Shown here: piece after piece, positions 13,984 through 20,618 of the stretch
Position numbering within the stretch: the stretch's first letter is position 1
How the letters are laid out: the number at the start of each line of letters is the position of its first letter
Assembly: GCA_964479595.1 (NCBI GenBank)
Contig: CAYZMU010000022.1
Location: forward strand, 1 to 20,618
Length of the DNA: 20,618 nt
From: Firm-04 sp964479595
GTDB lineage: Bacteria > Bacillota > Clostridia > Oscillospirales > Ruminococcaceae
Direction of reading: 5' to 3'
Notes under the pieces: generated by a model
What the model was told of the DNA's origin: nothing
Databases searched by the model: none
The model's input: only the letters and a program-made list of their open reading frames with translations
Translations under genes and position numbers: made by a program

Positions 13984-15774
13984 TCACTCAATCCGTTCAA
14001 AATCCGCGGCGCCGTGCTTGCACAGCGGGCAGACGAAATCGTCGGGCAGTTCGTCCCCCTCGTAGACATACCCGCAGATCTTGCAGACCCAGCCCTTCTT
14101 GCCCTCGGTCTTGGGCTTGGGTTTGACGTTTTCGTGGTAGTAGCTGTAGGTCATGGTCGGGGCGTCGGAGAGCACCCGCGCCTCCGTAATCGAGCAGATG
14201 AACATCCCGTGCGTGCCGAGGTCCACATACTGCTCAACTTCCAGCGACATCATCGCGTTGCTGTAGCGCGGCAGAAAAACAAGGCCGTTGTCGCTGCGCG
14301 GGGGCTGGCAGTCCGCGAATTTGTCCGCCGCGCGTCCGCTCTGGAAGCCGAATTTCTCAAAGATCTTAAACGGCGCCTCCGTCGACAGGCAGCAGACATT
14401 CATCTTCCCCGTCTGGCTGATGATGTGGTGCGAATAGTTGTCCTTGCTGATGGTGACGGCGATTCGGTTGGGCACGCTCGTCACCTGCGAAATCGTGTTC
14501 ACAATCAGCCCGTTGTCCTTCACGCCGTCGTTGCAGGTGACGACATAGAGCCCGTAGCCGATTTTGAAGAGCGCGGAGAGATCGTTCTTGTTGGCGGTCT
14601 CCTCCTGCTGCGCCAAGTAATCCTTGCAGAGCTCGTCCGCGAGCGCGTCAATCTGGCGGCTGCTCTCCTCGTCCAGCGCGGATTTGATATGCACCGTGTT
14701 CTCCGCGAACGTGATGTTTTTGCAGCCCTCCAGACGCTTGCGCATGATTTTCGCCGCCTGAGGCGCCCAGCTGCCGTTCTCAATCAGCCCGACATGGCGG
14801 TTGGCAAAGCCCCGCTCCGTGAGCTCGTCCAAAAAAGTGCGCATAAACGGGAAAATCTCGGCATTGTAGGTCGTGGTCGCCAGCACCAGCTTGCCGTAGC
14901 GGAACGCGTCCTCTACCGCCTCCGCCATATCGCAGCGCGCCAGATCGTTCACGGCGACTTTGGGGCAGCCGTTCGCCTTGAGCGCGTCCTCCAGCTTCTC
15001 CACGGCGCGCCTGGTGTGGCCGTAGACAGAAGTATAGCAGATCACCACGCCCTCGCTCTCCGTGCCGTAGCTCGACCAGGTGTCGTAGAGCCCGAGATAG
15101 TAGGGGAGATTTTCCGTAAGCACCGGGCCGTGCAGCGGGCAGATGATGGAAATATCCAGCGTCTTCGCCTTCCTGAGGACCGCCTGAACCTGCGCGCCGT
15201 ATTTGCCCACAATCCCGAAGTAGTAGCGCCGCGCCTCGCACGCCCAGTCCTCGTCCGCGTCGAGCGCGCCGAACTTGCCGAAGCCGTCCGCGGAGAAAAG
15301 CACCTTATCCGCGCTGTCGTAGGTCATCAGCACCTCCGGCCAATGCACCATCGGCGCCGCGACGAACCGCAGCGTATGACGCCCGAGGGAGAGCGTGTCG
15401 CCCTCTTTTAAGACAATCCTTCTGTCCGCGAAATCCGTCCCGAAGAAGTTTTTCATCATCGCGAACGCCTTCGCGGACGCCGCGACAGTCGCCTCGGGGT
15501 AGAGTTTCATGAAGTTTGCCACATTCGCGGAATGGTCGGGCTCCATGTGCTGTACAATCAGATAGTCGGGCTTCCTTCCATTCAGCGCGCTCGCGAGATT
15601 GTCGAGCCACTCGTGCGTGAAATTGCGGTCCACGGTGTCCATCACGGCGATTTTCTCGTCCAGAATGACGTAGGAATTGTACGCCATGCCGTTGGGAACA
15701 ACGTACTGCCCCTCGAACAAGTCGATTTTGTGGTCATTGACTCCGATATAGCGGATATCGTTTGTAATTTTCAT
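13984..15774 (-). CDS. Multidomain flavodiiron protein: diiron core, flavodoxin, flavin-reductase-like and rubredoxin domains
   Basis: This 596-residue cytoplasmic protein of the flavodiiron family reduces O2 to water and/or NO to N2O, protecting anaerobes. Residues 1-235 are the metallo-beta-lactamase-like core with diiron ligands H76, E78, D80, H81 (HMEPDH), H144, D163 and H215. Residues about 240-385 are flavodoxin, with the FMN loop YTSVYGHTRR (247-256). Residues about 398-550 resemble an FMN-binding flavin reductase (VTCNDGVKDNGLIVNTISQV). The last about 38 residues are rubredoxin, with CKICGY and CPLC iron ligands. The rubredoxin probably feeds electrons to FMN and then the diiron site. 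The ATG has a GGGAGG site, 14 bases after guaB. O2 versus NO preference cannot be told from sequence. Confidence 0.93.
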   Translation of the reverse strand: MKITNDIRYIGVNDHKIDLFEGQYVVPNGMAYNSYVILDEKIAVMDTVDRNFTHEWLDNLASALNGRKPDYLIVQHMEPDHSANVANFMKLYPEATVAASAKAFAMMKNFFGTDFADRRIVLKEGDTLSLGRHTLRFVAAPMVHWPEVLMTYDSADKVLFSADGFGKFGALDADEDWACEARRYYFGIVGKYGAQVQAVLRKAKTLDISIICPLHGPVLTENLPYYLGLYDTWSSYGTESEGVVICYTSVYGHTRRAVEKLEDALKANGCPKVAVNDLARCDMAEAVEDAFRYGKLVLATTTYNAEIFPFMRTFLDELTERGFANRHVGLIENGSWAPQAAKIMRKRLEGCKNITFAENTVHIKSALDEESSRQIDALADELCKDYLAQQEETANKNDLSALFKIGYGLYVVTCNDGVKDNGLIVNTISQVTSVPNRIAVTISKDNYSHHIISQTGKMNVCCLSTEAPFKIFEKFGFQSGRAADKFADCQPPRSDNGLVFLPRYSNAMMSLEVEQYVDLGTHGMFICSITEARVLSDAPTMTYSYYHENVKPKPKTEGKKGWVCKICGYVYEGDELPDDFVCPLCKHGAADFERIE

Positions 15775-15788
15775 GAAAGTTCCTCCCG

Positions 15789-17258
15789 TTAAATCTGAAC
15801 CGAGTAATTCGGCGCCTCTTTGGTAATATAAATATCATGCGGATGGCTCTCTCTGAGCCCCGCGCCCGTAATCCGCACAAAGCGCGCTCTCTCCTGCAGC
15901 GCGGGAATGTTCTCGCAGCCGCAGTAGCCCATGCCGGAGCGAATCCCGCCGCAGAGCTGGAAGACCGTGTCCGCGACCGCGCCCTTGTAAGGGACTCTGC
16001 CCTCGACGCCCTCGGGCACGAGCTTCTTGGCGCCCTCCTGGAAATAGCGGTCCTTGGAGCCGCTCTCCATCGCGCCCAGCGAGCCCATCCCGCGGTAGAC
16101 CTTGAACTGGCGGCCCTGATAGATTTCCGTCGCGCCCGGAGCCTCCTCGCAGCCCGCGAGCAGACTGCCCAGCATGACCGTGCTCGCTCCCGCCGCGAGC
16201 GCCTTGACGATGTCGCCGGAATATTTGATGCCGCCGTCCGCAATGACGGGAATGTCGTAGCGCTCCGCGACACAAGCCGCGTCGTAAATCGCGGTGATCT
16301 GCGGCACGCCGATGCCCGCGACCACGCGTGTGGTACAGATGGAGCCCGGCCCTATCCCGACTTTGATGGCGTCCGCGCCCGCCTCAATCAGCGCCTGCGC
16401 GCCTTCCGCGGTCGCGATATTCCCCGCAATCACCGGCGTGTCGGGGAACTCCGCCTTAATCGCTTTTAAACACCGCAAAATATTGCTGCTGTGCCCGTGC
16501 GCGCTGTCGAGCACCAGAATATCCGCCTTCGCGTCAATCAGCGAGCCCGCGCGCTCCATCACGTCCTCTGTTACCCCGATAGCCGCCCCGCAGAGCAGCC
16601 TGCCGCTGGAATCTCGCGCGGAATCGGGGTACTTGACGGATTTTTCTATATCCTTAATCGTAATCAGCCCGCGCAGAATCCCCTCGTCGTCCACAATCGG
16701 CAGCTTTTCGATCTTGTGGCGTGAAAGAATCTCCTGCGCCTGCGAAAGGGTCGTGCCGACCGGCGCGGTGACGAGGTTGTCTTTCGTCATGACCTCGCTT
16801 ATCCGGGTGCTGAAGTCTGTGAGGAAGCGCATATCGCGGTTGGTGATGATGCCGACCAGATGCCCGGCTTTATCCACAATCGGGACGCCGGAGATACGGT
16901 ACTTGCTCATTAAATCGTCCGCGTCGTAGACATAGCGGTCCTCTGTCAGGGCAAAAGGATTGACAATGACGCCGTTTTCGGAGCGCTTGACCTTGTCCAC
17001 CTCGTCACACTGGCGCTCAATGCTCATGTTCTTGTGGATAATGCCGATTCCGCCCTCACGCGCGATGGCAATCGCCATCTTCGCCTCCGTGACCGTGTCC
17101 ATCGCGGACGTCAGAATCGGTGTGTTCAGGCGAATGTCCCGCGCCAGACGCGTGTCCAGCGCCACCATGTTCGGCGTGACCGCGGATTCCGCCGGAATCA
17201 GCAGCACATCGTCAAATGTAAGACCTTCCTTTTGAAACTTTTCGGCGTTCTGTATCAT
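15789..17258 (-). CDS. guaB: IMP dehydrogenase
   Basis: This is 489 residues and oxidises IMP to XMP with NAD+, the committed step of GTP synthesis. The (beta/alpha)8 barrel is split by two CBS domains (about 96-210) that usually bind adenine or guanine nucleotides. The catalytic cysteine is C308 in GPGSICTTR. Other features are LTFDDVLLIPAES (13-25), IGIIHKN, the DGGIKYSGD phosphate site, YRGMGSLGAM and the mobile-flap KDRYFQEG. The ATG at 17258 is preferred because AAAGGAG ends eight bases before it; the GTG nine bases upstream lies inside that site. parB ends 13 bases before this start. Two DnaA boxes lie in the coding sequence. Confidence 0.97.
   Translation of the reverse strand: MIQNAEKFQKEGLTFDDVLLIPAESAVTPNMVALDTRLARDIRLNTPILTSAMDTVTEAKMAIAIAREGGIGIIHKNMSIERQCDEVDKVKRSENGVIVNPFALTEDRYVYDADDLMSKYRISGVPIVDKAGHLVGIITNRDMRFLTDFSTRISEVMTKDNLVTAPVGTTLSQAQEILSRHKIEKLPIVDDEGILRGLITIKDIEKSVKYPDSARDSSGRLLCGAAIGVTEDVMERAGSLIDAKADILVLDSAHGHSSNILRCLKAIKAEFPDTPVIAGNIATAEGAQALIEAGADAIKVGIGPGSICTTRVVAGIGVPQITAIYDAACVAERYDIPVIADGGIKYSGDIVKALAAGASTVMLGSLLAGCEEAPGATEIYQGRQFKVYRGMGSLGAMESGSKDRYFQEGAKKLVPEGVEGRVPYKGAVADTVFQLCGGIRSGMGYCGCENIPALQERARFVRITGAGLRESHPHDIYITKEAPNYSVQI
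16870..16878 (+). promoter_or_regulatory. Consensus DnaA box in guaB
   Basis: The plus strand reads TTATCCACA, an exact match to the strong DnaA box, within the guaB codons for VDKAG (CBS region). A second exact box lies 154 bases away in the opposite orientation. Binding is not proven, since the sequence is also coding. Confidence 0.45.
17033..17041 (-). promoter_or_regulatory. Second consensus DnaA box in guaB, inverted
   Basis: The minus strand reads TTATCCACA, covering the conserved IIHKN codons of guaB, about 220 bases after the guaB start. Together with the box at 16870..16878, it makes an inverted pair of perfect sites. The protein motif favours this sequence, so chance remains possible. 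Confidence 0.45.
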
Positions 17259-17271
17259 TTTTTTCACTCCT

Positions 17272-18138
17272 TTACCCTTCCGTGCCGTCCTCCGCCGTCA
17301 GCAGCGAGCAGAGATACCGCAAATCCTCCTCATCGTAAAACTCCAGCGTCAATGTACCTTTCTTCTTGCCGCTCTGAACGGAAACTTTCCGCCCGAGCGT
17401 GTTCTGAAGGCTTATTTCCATCTCCTCGCAATAGATTTCTTTCGGGGTCTTCTGAGCGGGCCGCGCGGGGGGCTCCTCCCGCTGTTTCGCCGCGCGCTCA
17501 ATATCCCGCACAGTCGCTTTCCCCTCTGCTGCTCTCCGGGCGTATTCGAGCATCAGGTTTTTGTCTTTAATCCCCGCGAGCGCCTTGGCGTGCCCGGCCG
17601 TGAGCGAGCCGTTCTCAAGCAGGGTTTTGACCTGTTCGGGCAGGCTTAAAAGCCGCAGGCTGTTCGCCACCGCCGCGCGGGAACGCCCGACCGTCCGCGC
17701 GATTTCCTCCTGCGTCATGCCGTAGCGCTCGGAAAGCTCCTTGTACGCCTGCGCCTCCTCAATCGGGTTTAAGTCCTCGCGCTGCAGGTTCTCTATCAGC
17801 GCGAACTGGCTCGCCTCCATGTCGCTCAAATCGCGGACAATCACCGGCACCTGGGAAATCCCCGCGCGTTTGGCCGCCCGCCAGCGCCGTTCTCCCGCGA
17901 CAATCTGATACCGCCCCTCCCCCAGAGGCCGCACCACAATCGGCTGGAGCATTCCGTGCGCCTGAATGGATTCCGCGAGACTCGTGACCGCGTCGTCGTC
18001 AAAACGCTTTCGGGGCTGCGCGCGGCTGGGCTCAATTTCGGAAAGCCGCAGCGTCCGCACACCGGAAACCTCAGAATCAGCCGCGTTCTGCTCAAAGAGG
18101 GAATGCAGTCCGCTGCCTAAACCGCTCTTTTTCGCCAT
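17272..18138 (-). CDS. parB: Chromosome partitioning protein ParB
   Basis: This is 288 residues, the normal size. ParB is a CTP-dependent DNA clamp that loads at parS sites near the replication origin and works with ParA to separate sister origins and recruit condensin. The N-terminal CTP/ParB domain shows IVAGERRWRAAKRAG (79-93) and ALIENLQREDLNPIEEA (113-129). A helix-turn-helix follows (about 141-164, MTQEEIARTVGRSRAAVANS), then a linker and C-terminal dimerisation part. The ATG has an AAGGCGGTG site. It follows parA by 21 bases and precedes guaB by 13, so all three are translated from one message. The N-terminus (MAKKSGLGSGLHSLF) is typical of chromosomal ParB and makes a plasmid origin unlikely. 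Confidence 0.96.
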   Translation of the reverse strand: MAKKSGLGSGLHSLFEQNAADSEVSGVRTLRLSEIEPSRAQPRKRFDDDAVTSLAESIQAHGMLQPIVVRPLGEGRYQIVAGERRWRAAKRAGISQVPVIVRDLSDMEASQFALIENLQREDLNPIEEAQAYKELSERYGMTQEEIARTVGRSRAAVANSLRLLSLPEQVKTLLENGSLTAGHAKALAGIKDKNLMLEYARRAAEGKATVRDIERAAKQREEPPARPAQKTPKEIYCEEMEISLQNTLGRKVSVQSGKKKGTLTLEFYDEEDLRYLCSLLTAEDGTEG

Positions 18139-18159
18139 TTCACCGCCTTCTTTCCGCGC

Positions 18160-18975
18160 TCAGGAAGAAGACTTCCGGCTAAAGAGCGAGCGCTTCGGTT
18201 TGTGGAGGATTTCCGGCGGCTCCCCGAGCAGTTCGTGGCCCAGCAGTTCGTAGCTTTGCGCGCCCTTGGAGTTCTTGTCGTAATAGAGCACGGGCTTGCC
18301 GTGGCTGGGCGCCTCGGAAAGGCGGACGTTGCGCGGAATCTTCGTCTGAAAGACCTTCCCGGGAAAATACTTTTCCACCTCCGCGACCACCTGCACCGAA
18401 AGATTCAGTCTGGCGTCGTACATGGTGAACAAAATCCCCTCCAGCTCAAGACCGGGGTTATATTTTTCCCGCACAATCCGAATCGTCTCGCTCAGCTGCG
18501 AGAGCCCCTCCAGCGCCAGATACTCCGCCGTCATCGGTATCAGCACGGAATCCGCCGCGACTAAACCGTTGATTGTAACAAGGCTTAAGGAGGGCGGGCA
18601 GTCGATGAAGATGAAGTCGTAATCCTCCCGCACGGGCAGAAGCGCCATTTTCAGCCGCTCCAGGCGGTGTTCGGTCTCAATCAGCTCAATCTCCGCCCCC
18701 GCTAAATCCGCGTTCGCCGGGACCAGCGAGATGTTCTCAAACTCCGTCACAACCGCCGCGTCGGCGACACGCGCGCCGCCGGCAAAAACGTCGTAGCAGG
18801 ACCGTGCCGTATCCTTCTTGGAAACATTGAGCGCGGTCGTCGTGTTGCCCTGCGCGTCCGTGTCGACACAGAGAACTTTCTTGCCTCGTGAGCCGAGATA
18901 CGCCGCGAGGTTTACGACTGTGGTGGACTTCCCGACCCCGCCTTTCTGGTTGGCGACGGTAATGATTCTGCCCAT
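18160..18975 (-). CDS. parA: Chromosome partitioning ATPase ParA (Soj)
   Basis: This is 271 residues. ParA is a nucleoid-binding ATPase that moves ParB-parS complexes and, as Soj in Bacillus, also controls DnaA. The deviant Walker A is KGGVGKST (11-18); DTDAQGN (39-45) and the Walker B region FIFIDCPPSL follow. The ATG at 18975 (MGRIITVANQ) is preferred over the longer frame from 19008, because GGGGGAGG lies five bases before it and 19008 is only about seven bases from the predicted transcription start. Lacking an N-terminal HTH, it is chromosomal type. parB follows after 21 bases. It is the first gene of its operon, divergent from the aminotransferase gene. Confidence 0.96.
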   Translation of the reverse strand: MGRIITVANQKGGVGKSTTVVNLAAYLGSRGKKVLCVDTDAQGNTTTALNVSKKDTARSCYDVFAGGARVADAAVVTEFENISLVPANADLAGAEIELIETEHRLERLKMALLPVREDYDFIFIDCPPSLSLVTINGLVAADSVLIPMTAEYLALEGLSQLSETIRIVREKYNPGLELEGILFTMYDARLNLSVQVVAEVEKYFPGKVFQTKIPRNVRLSEAPSHGKPVLYYDKNSKGAQSYELLGHELLGEPPEILHKPKRSLFSRKSSS

Positions 18976-19021
18976 GGGCGCCTCCCCCTTCCCGTTCTTT
19001 CTCTTCATTCTGATTCTTATT

Positions 19022-19050
19022 ATTATACCATATTTCCCCGGAATTGTAAA
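19022..19050 (-). promoter_or_regulatory. Sigma-A type promoter for parA-parB-guaB-flavodiiron-serS
   Basis: On the minus strand, TTTACA (19050..19045), a 17-base spacer and TATAAT (19027..19022) are present, with TGG before the -10 as in the promoter at 12637..12665. Expected initiation is near 19015, which gives about a 40-base leader to the ATG at 18975. Confidence 0.85.
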
Positions 19051-19059
19051 GGGGCAAAA

Positions 19060-19073
19060 GCGCGATTTCGCGC
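19060..19073. promoter_or_regulatory. Inverted repeat next to the parA promoter (possible operator)
   Basis: GCGCGA and TCGCGC flank a two-base TT, ten bases upstream of the parA -35. The divergent region (about 300 bases between parA and the aminotransferase) also holds CGCGAAAA at 19106..19113 and 19198..19205 and CGCGGAAAA at 19165..19173. These could be copies of a regulator site; no protein is known. A short hairpin (19113..19131) has no T tract and is not called a terminator. No gene is seen here. Confidence 0.3.
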
Positions 19074-19187
19074 GGGGAACGGGGCGTGAAAAGGGAGAAA
19101 AATTGCGCGAAAAGGCTGTTGAAACTCAGCCGTTTGACGATTTCTTCGCAAAACGGGGCGAAAGCGCGGAAAATTTGCTGAAATCCA

Positions 19188-19216
19188 TTGCAATTTACGC
19201 GAAAATGTGGTAAAAT
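19188..19216 (+). promoter_or_regulatory. Sigma-A type promoter for the aminotransferase gene
   Basis: TTGCAA (19188..19193), a 17-base spacer and TAAAAT (19211..19216) with TGG before the -10 form a good extended -10 promoter. Initiation is expected near 19223. One CGCGAAAA repeat (19198..19205) lies in the spacer. The leader is about 60 bases and contains a weak hairpin (19265..19279) over the ribosome site. Confidence 0.75.
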
Positions 19217-19283
19217 AAGGTGTTGAGGTGTCAGAGGGAAGGCCTTTGGCGCTTACACACTGTGGAAAGGCAGGCTTTCTGAA

Positions 19284-20564
19284 ATGCAGAATCATACTTT
19301 GCGGGAGATGACCGCCGACGAACGCGCGGCGCTCCTGCAAGAAACCAGACAGGCTTATGAGGCGTTCAAGGCGAAGGGACTTTCTCTGAATATGTCAAGA
19401 GGTACGCCGAGCAAGGAGCAGCTGGATCTCACCATGCCCATGCTCGACACGCTCAACAGCCAGAGCGACCCGCATTCCAGCGACGGCATCGACTGCCGCA
19501 ATTACGGGCAGGCCGACGGCATTCCCGAGGCAAAGCAGCTTTTCGCGGATTTGCTCTGCGTCCCCAAGGAAGAGGTCTTTGTGGGCGGCAACTCCAGTCT
19601 GGAACTGATGTTCGGCTGTGTGCAGACCGCGTATGTGCGCGGAATCGCCGGCTGCGCGCCGTGGCACACGCTCGACGAGGTGAAGTTTCTCTGCCCCGTG
19701 CCCGGCTATGACCGGCATTTCCTCCTCACCAACTACTTCGGGCTCAGAATGGTTCCCATTCCGCTGACCCCCGACGGGCCCGATATGGATATTGTTCAGA
19801 AATACGTGGAGTCTGACGAGAGCGTCAAGGGCATCTGGTGCGTTCCCGTCTACGCCAACCCCACAGGCATCGTCTACAGCGACGAGACTGTGCGGCGTTT
19901 CGCGGCACTCCAGCCCGCCGCGAGGGACTTCCGAATCTACTGGGACAACGCCTACATCGTCCACCACCTTGTGGAGAACCCGAAGACCCCGCTCTCCATC
20001 TACCGCGCCTGCCACGACGCGGGGAGCCCCAAGCTCTACTACCAGTTCGTCTCCACTTCCAAGATTACCTTCTCCGGCGCGGGTGTCGCCGCGATCAACG
20101 CCGACCCGGAAACCCTCAAGGAACTCTCCGGCGCGTTCGGCATCCAGACCATCGGCTTTGATAAGATGAATCAGCTGCGCCATGTGCGTTTCTTCAAGAC
20201 CGCGGACAACCTCCGCGCGCATATGGACCGCCACAGAGAGATTTTAGCGCCGAAATTTCAGCTGGTCGCGGACACCTTCGAGCGCGAGCTTACCCCCTTG
20301 GGCATCGGCTCGTGGACCAAGCCCGAGGGCGGCTATTTCGTGTCGTTTCAGGCGCCGCGCGGCTGCGCCAAGAGAATCTTCACCCTCTGCAAGGAGGCGG
20401 GCGTGACGCTTACCAAGGCCGGCGCCACCTTCCCCTACGGCGTGGACCCGGAGGACAGCAATATCCGTATCGCGCCGACGTATCCGCCGCTGGACGAACT
20501 GCGGCAGGCGCTCGAACTTTTCTGTACCTGCGTTAAACTCGCCGCGCTGGAACAATACGAATAA
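19284..20564 (+). CDS. PLP-dependent class I aminotransferase, aspartate aminotransferase subgroup Ic-like
   Basis: This is 426 residues and complete. It transfers amino groups between an amino acid and a 2-oxo acid. The fold-type I features are clear: N192 in ANPTG, D221 in YWDNAY, the PLP lysine K260 in VSTSKITFSGAG, and an Arg in the C-terminal NIRIAPTYPP. The YANPTGIVYSD and STSKITFSGAGVA patterns resemble the family represented by Corynebacterium aspartate aminotransferase, so aspartate or a related acidic amino acid is likely but not shown. The start is the only in-frame ATG near GGAAAGG, though the spacing (13 bases) is long. It is the only plus-strand gene, reads away from parA, and has its own promoter. 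No terminator is visible in the 54 bases that follow. Confidence 0.9.
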   Translation: MQNHTLREMTADERAALLQETRQAYEAFKAKGLSLNMSRGTPSKEQLDLTMPMLDTLNSQSDPHSSDGIDCRNYGQADGIPEAKQLFADLLCVPKEEVFVGGNSSLELMFGCVQTAYVRGIAGCAPWHTLDEVKFLCPVPGYDRHFLLTNYFGLRMVPIPLTPDGPDMDIVQKYVESDESVKGIWCVPVYANPTGIVYSDETVRRFAALQPAARDFRIYWDNAYIVHHLVENPKTPLSIYRACHDAGSPKLYYQFVSTSKITFSGAGVAAINADPETLKELSGAFGIQTIGFDKMNQLRHVRFFKTADNLRAHMDRHREILAPKFQLVADTFERELTPLGIGSWTKPEGGYFVSFQAPRGCAKRIFTLCKEAGVTLTKAGATFPYGVDPEDSNIRIAPTYPPLDELRQALELFCTCVKLAALEQYE

Positions 20565-20618
20565 GGCGGCGGACAACTGTTCCCTCGCTTGTCACAGTAA
20601 ATCCGCGCGTCACAGCCC

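Noticed and set aside
13690..15411. A 573-codon open frame on the plus strand, opposite serS and the flavodiiron gene
   Set aside because: It runs antisense across two clearly identified genes, is rich in Arg/His/Val/Leu as expected from GC-rich complement, and has no family motif or ribosome site.
19113..19131. Hairpin GGCTG...CAGCC between parA and the aminotransferase as a terminator
   Set aside because: The stem has only five pairs, is followed by just GTTT, and no gene ends into it.
1..20618. CRISPR array, tRNA or rRNA genes, phage or secretion cluster
   Set aside because: No regular repeats, cloverleaf sequences or matching proteins were found on either strand.

Overview
The window is a gene-dense, GC-rich stretch of bacterial chromosome, almost all read from the minus strand. 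It carries gatCAB, a rubredoxin-tailed flavodiiron protein, a glutamate 5-kinase without a PUA domain, comM, and parA/parB next to guaB and serS. Strong GGAGG ribosome sites and very short intergenic gaps are also present. Together these suggest a high-GC anaerobic member of the Bacillota (Clostridia, perhaps Oscillospirales). That placement is inference. A run of exactly 100 Ns (10892..10991) shows it is a scaffolded draft or metagenome assembly.

There are three transcription units. Unit 1 (minus, about 19015 down to 12684) is parA-parB-guaB-flavodiiron protein-serS. It starts from a near-consensus promoter and ends in a strong hairpin terminator just after serS. Unit 2 (minus, about 12630 to beyond position 1) starts right after that terminator from a promoter of the same design. 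It appears to carry 14 genes: three tandem four-helix membrane proteins, comM, a rodA-type SEDS gene, a small membrane protein, a D-2-hydroxyacid dehydrogenase, proB, proA, an acidic-repeat membrane protein, gatC, gatA, a NERD-domain nuclease-like gene, and the first 35 bases of gatB. No other convincing promoter or terminator is visible inside it. Unit 3 (plus) is a divergent class I aminotransferase gene with its own promoter.

Most genes are housekeeping: chromosome segregation (parAB), GTP synthesis (guaB), seryl-tRNA and amidated aminoacyl-tRNA formation (serS, gatCAB), proline synthesis (proBA), cell-wall elongation (rodA), natural-transformation helicase (comM) and O2/NO detoxification (flavodiiron protein). 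parAB, guaB and serS are often near the replication origin in Bacillota, so the region may be origin-proximal (inference).

The most unusual points are these. (1) A low-GC NERD nuclease/zinc-ribbon gene sits seamlessly between gatA and gatB. (2) Three tandem, unrecognised membrane proteins share a four-helix layout and a GYPxF-type motif, and the outer two also share a C-terminal peptide. (3) Two perfect DnaA boxes lie in opposite orientation inside guaB. (4) A 14-of-16 match to the Bacillota parS consensus is embedded in the serS terminator, in the same unit as parB. I see no CRISPR array, tRNA, rRNA, transposase or phage gene.
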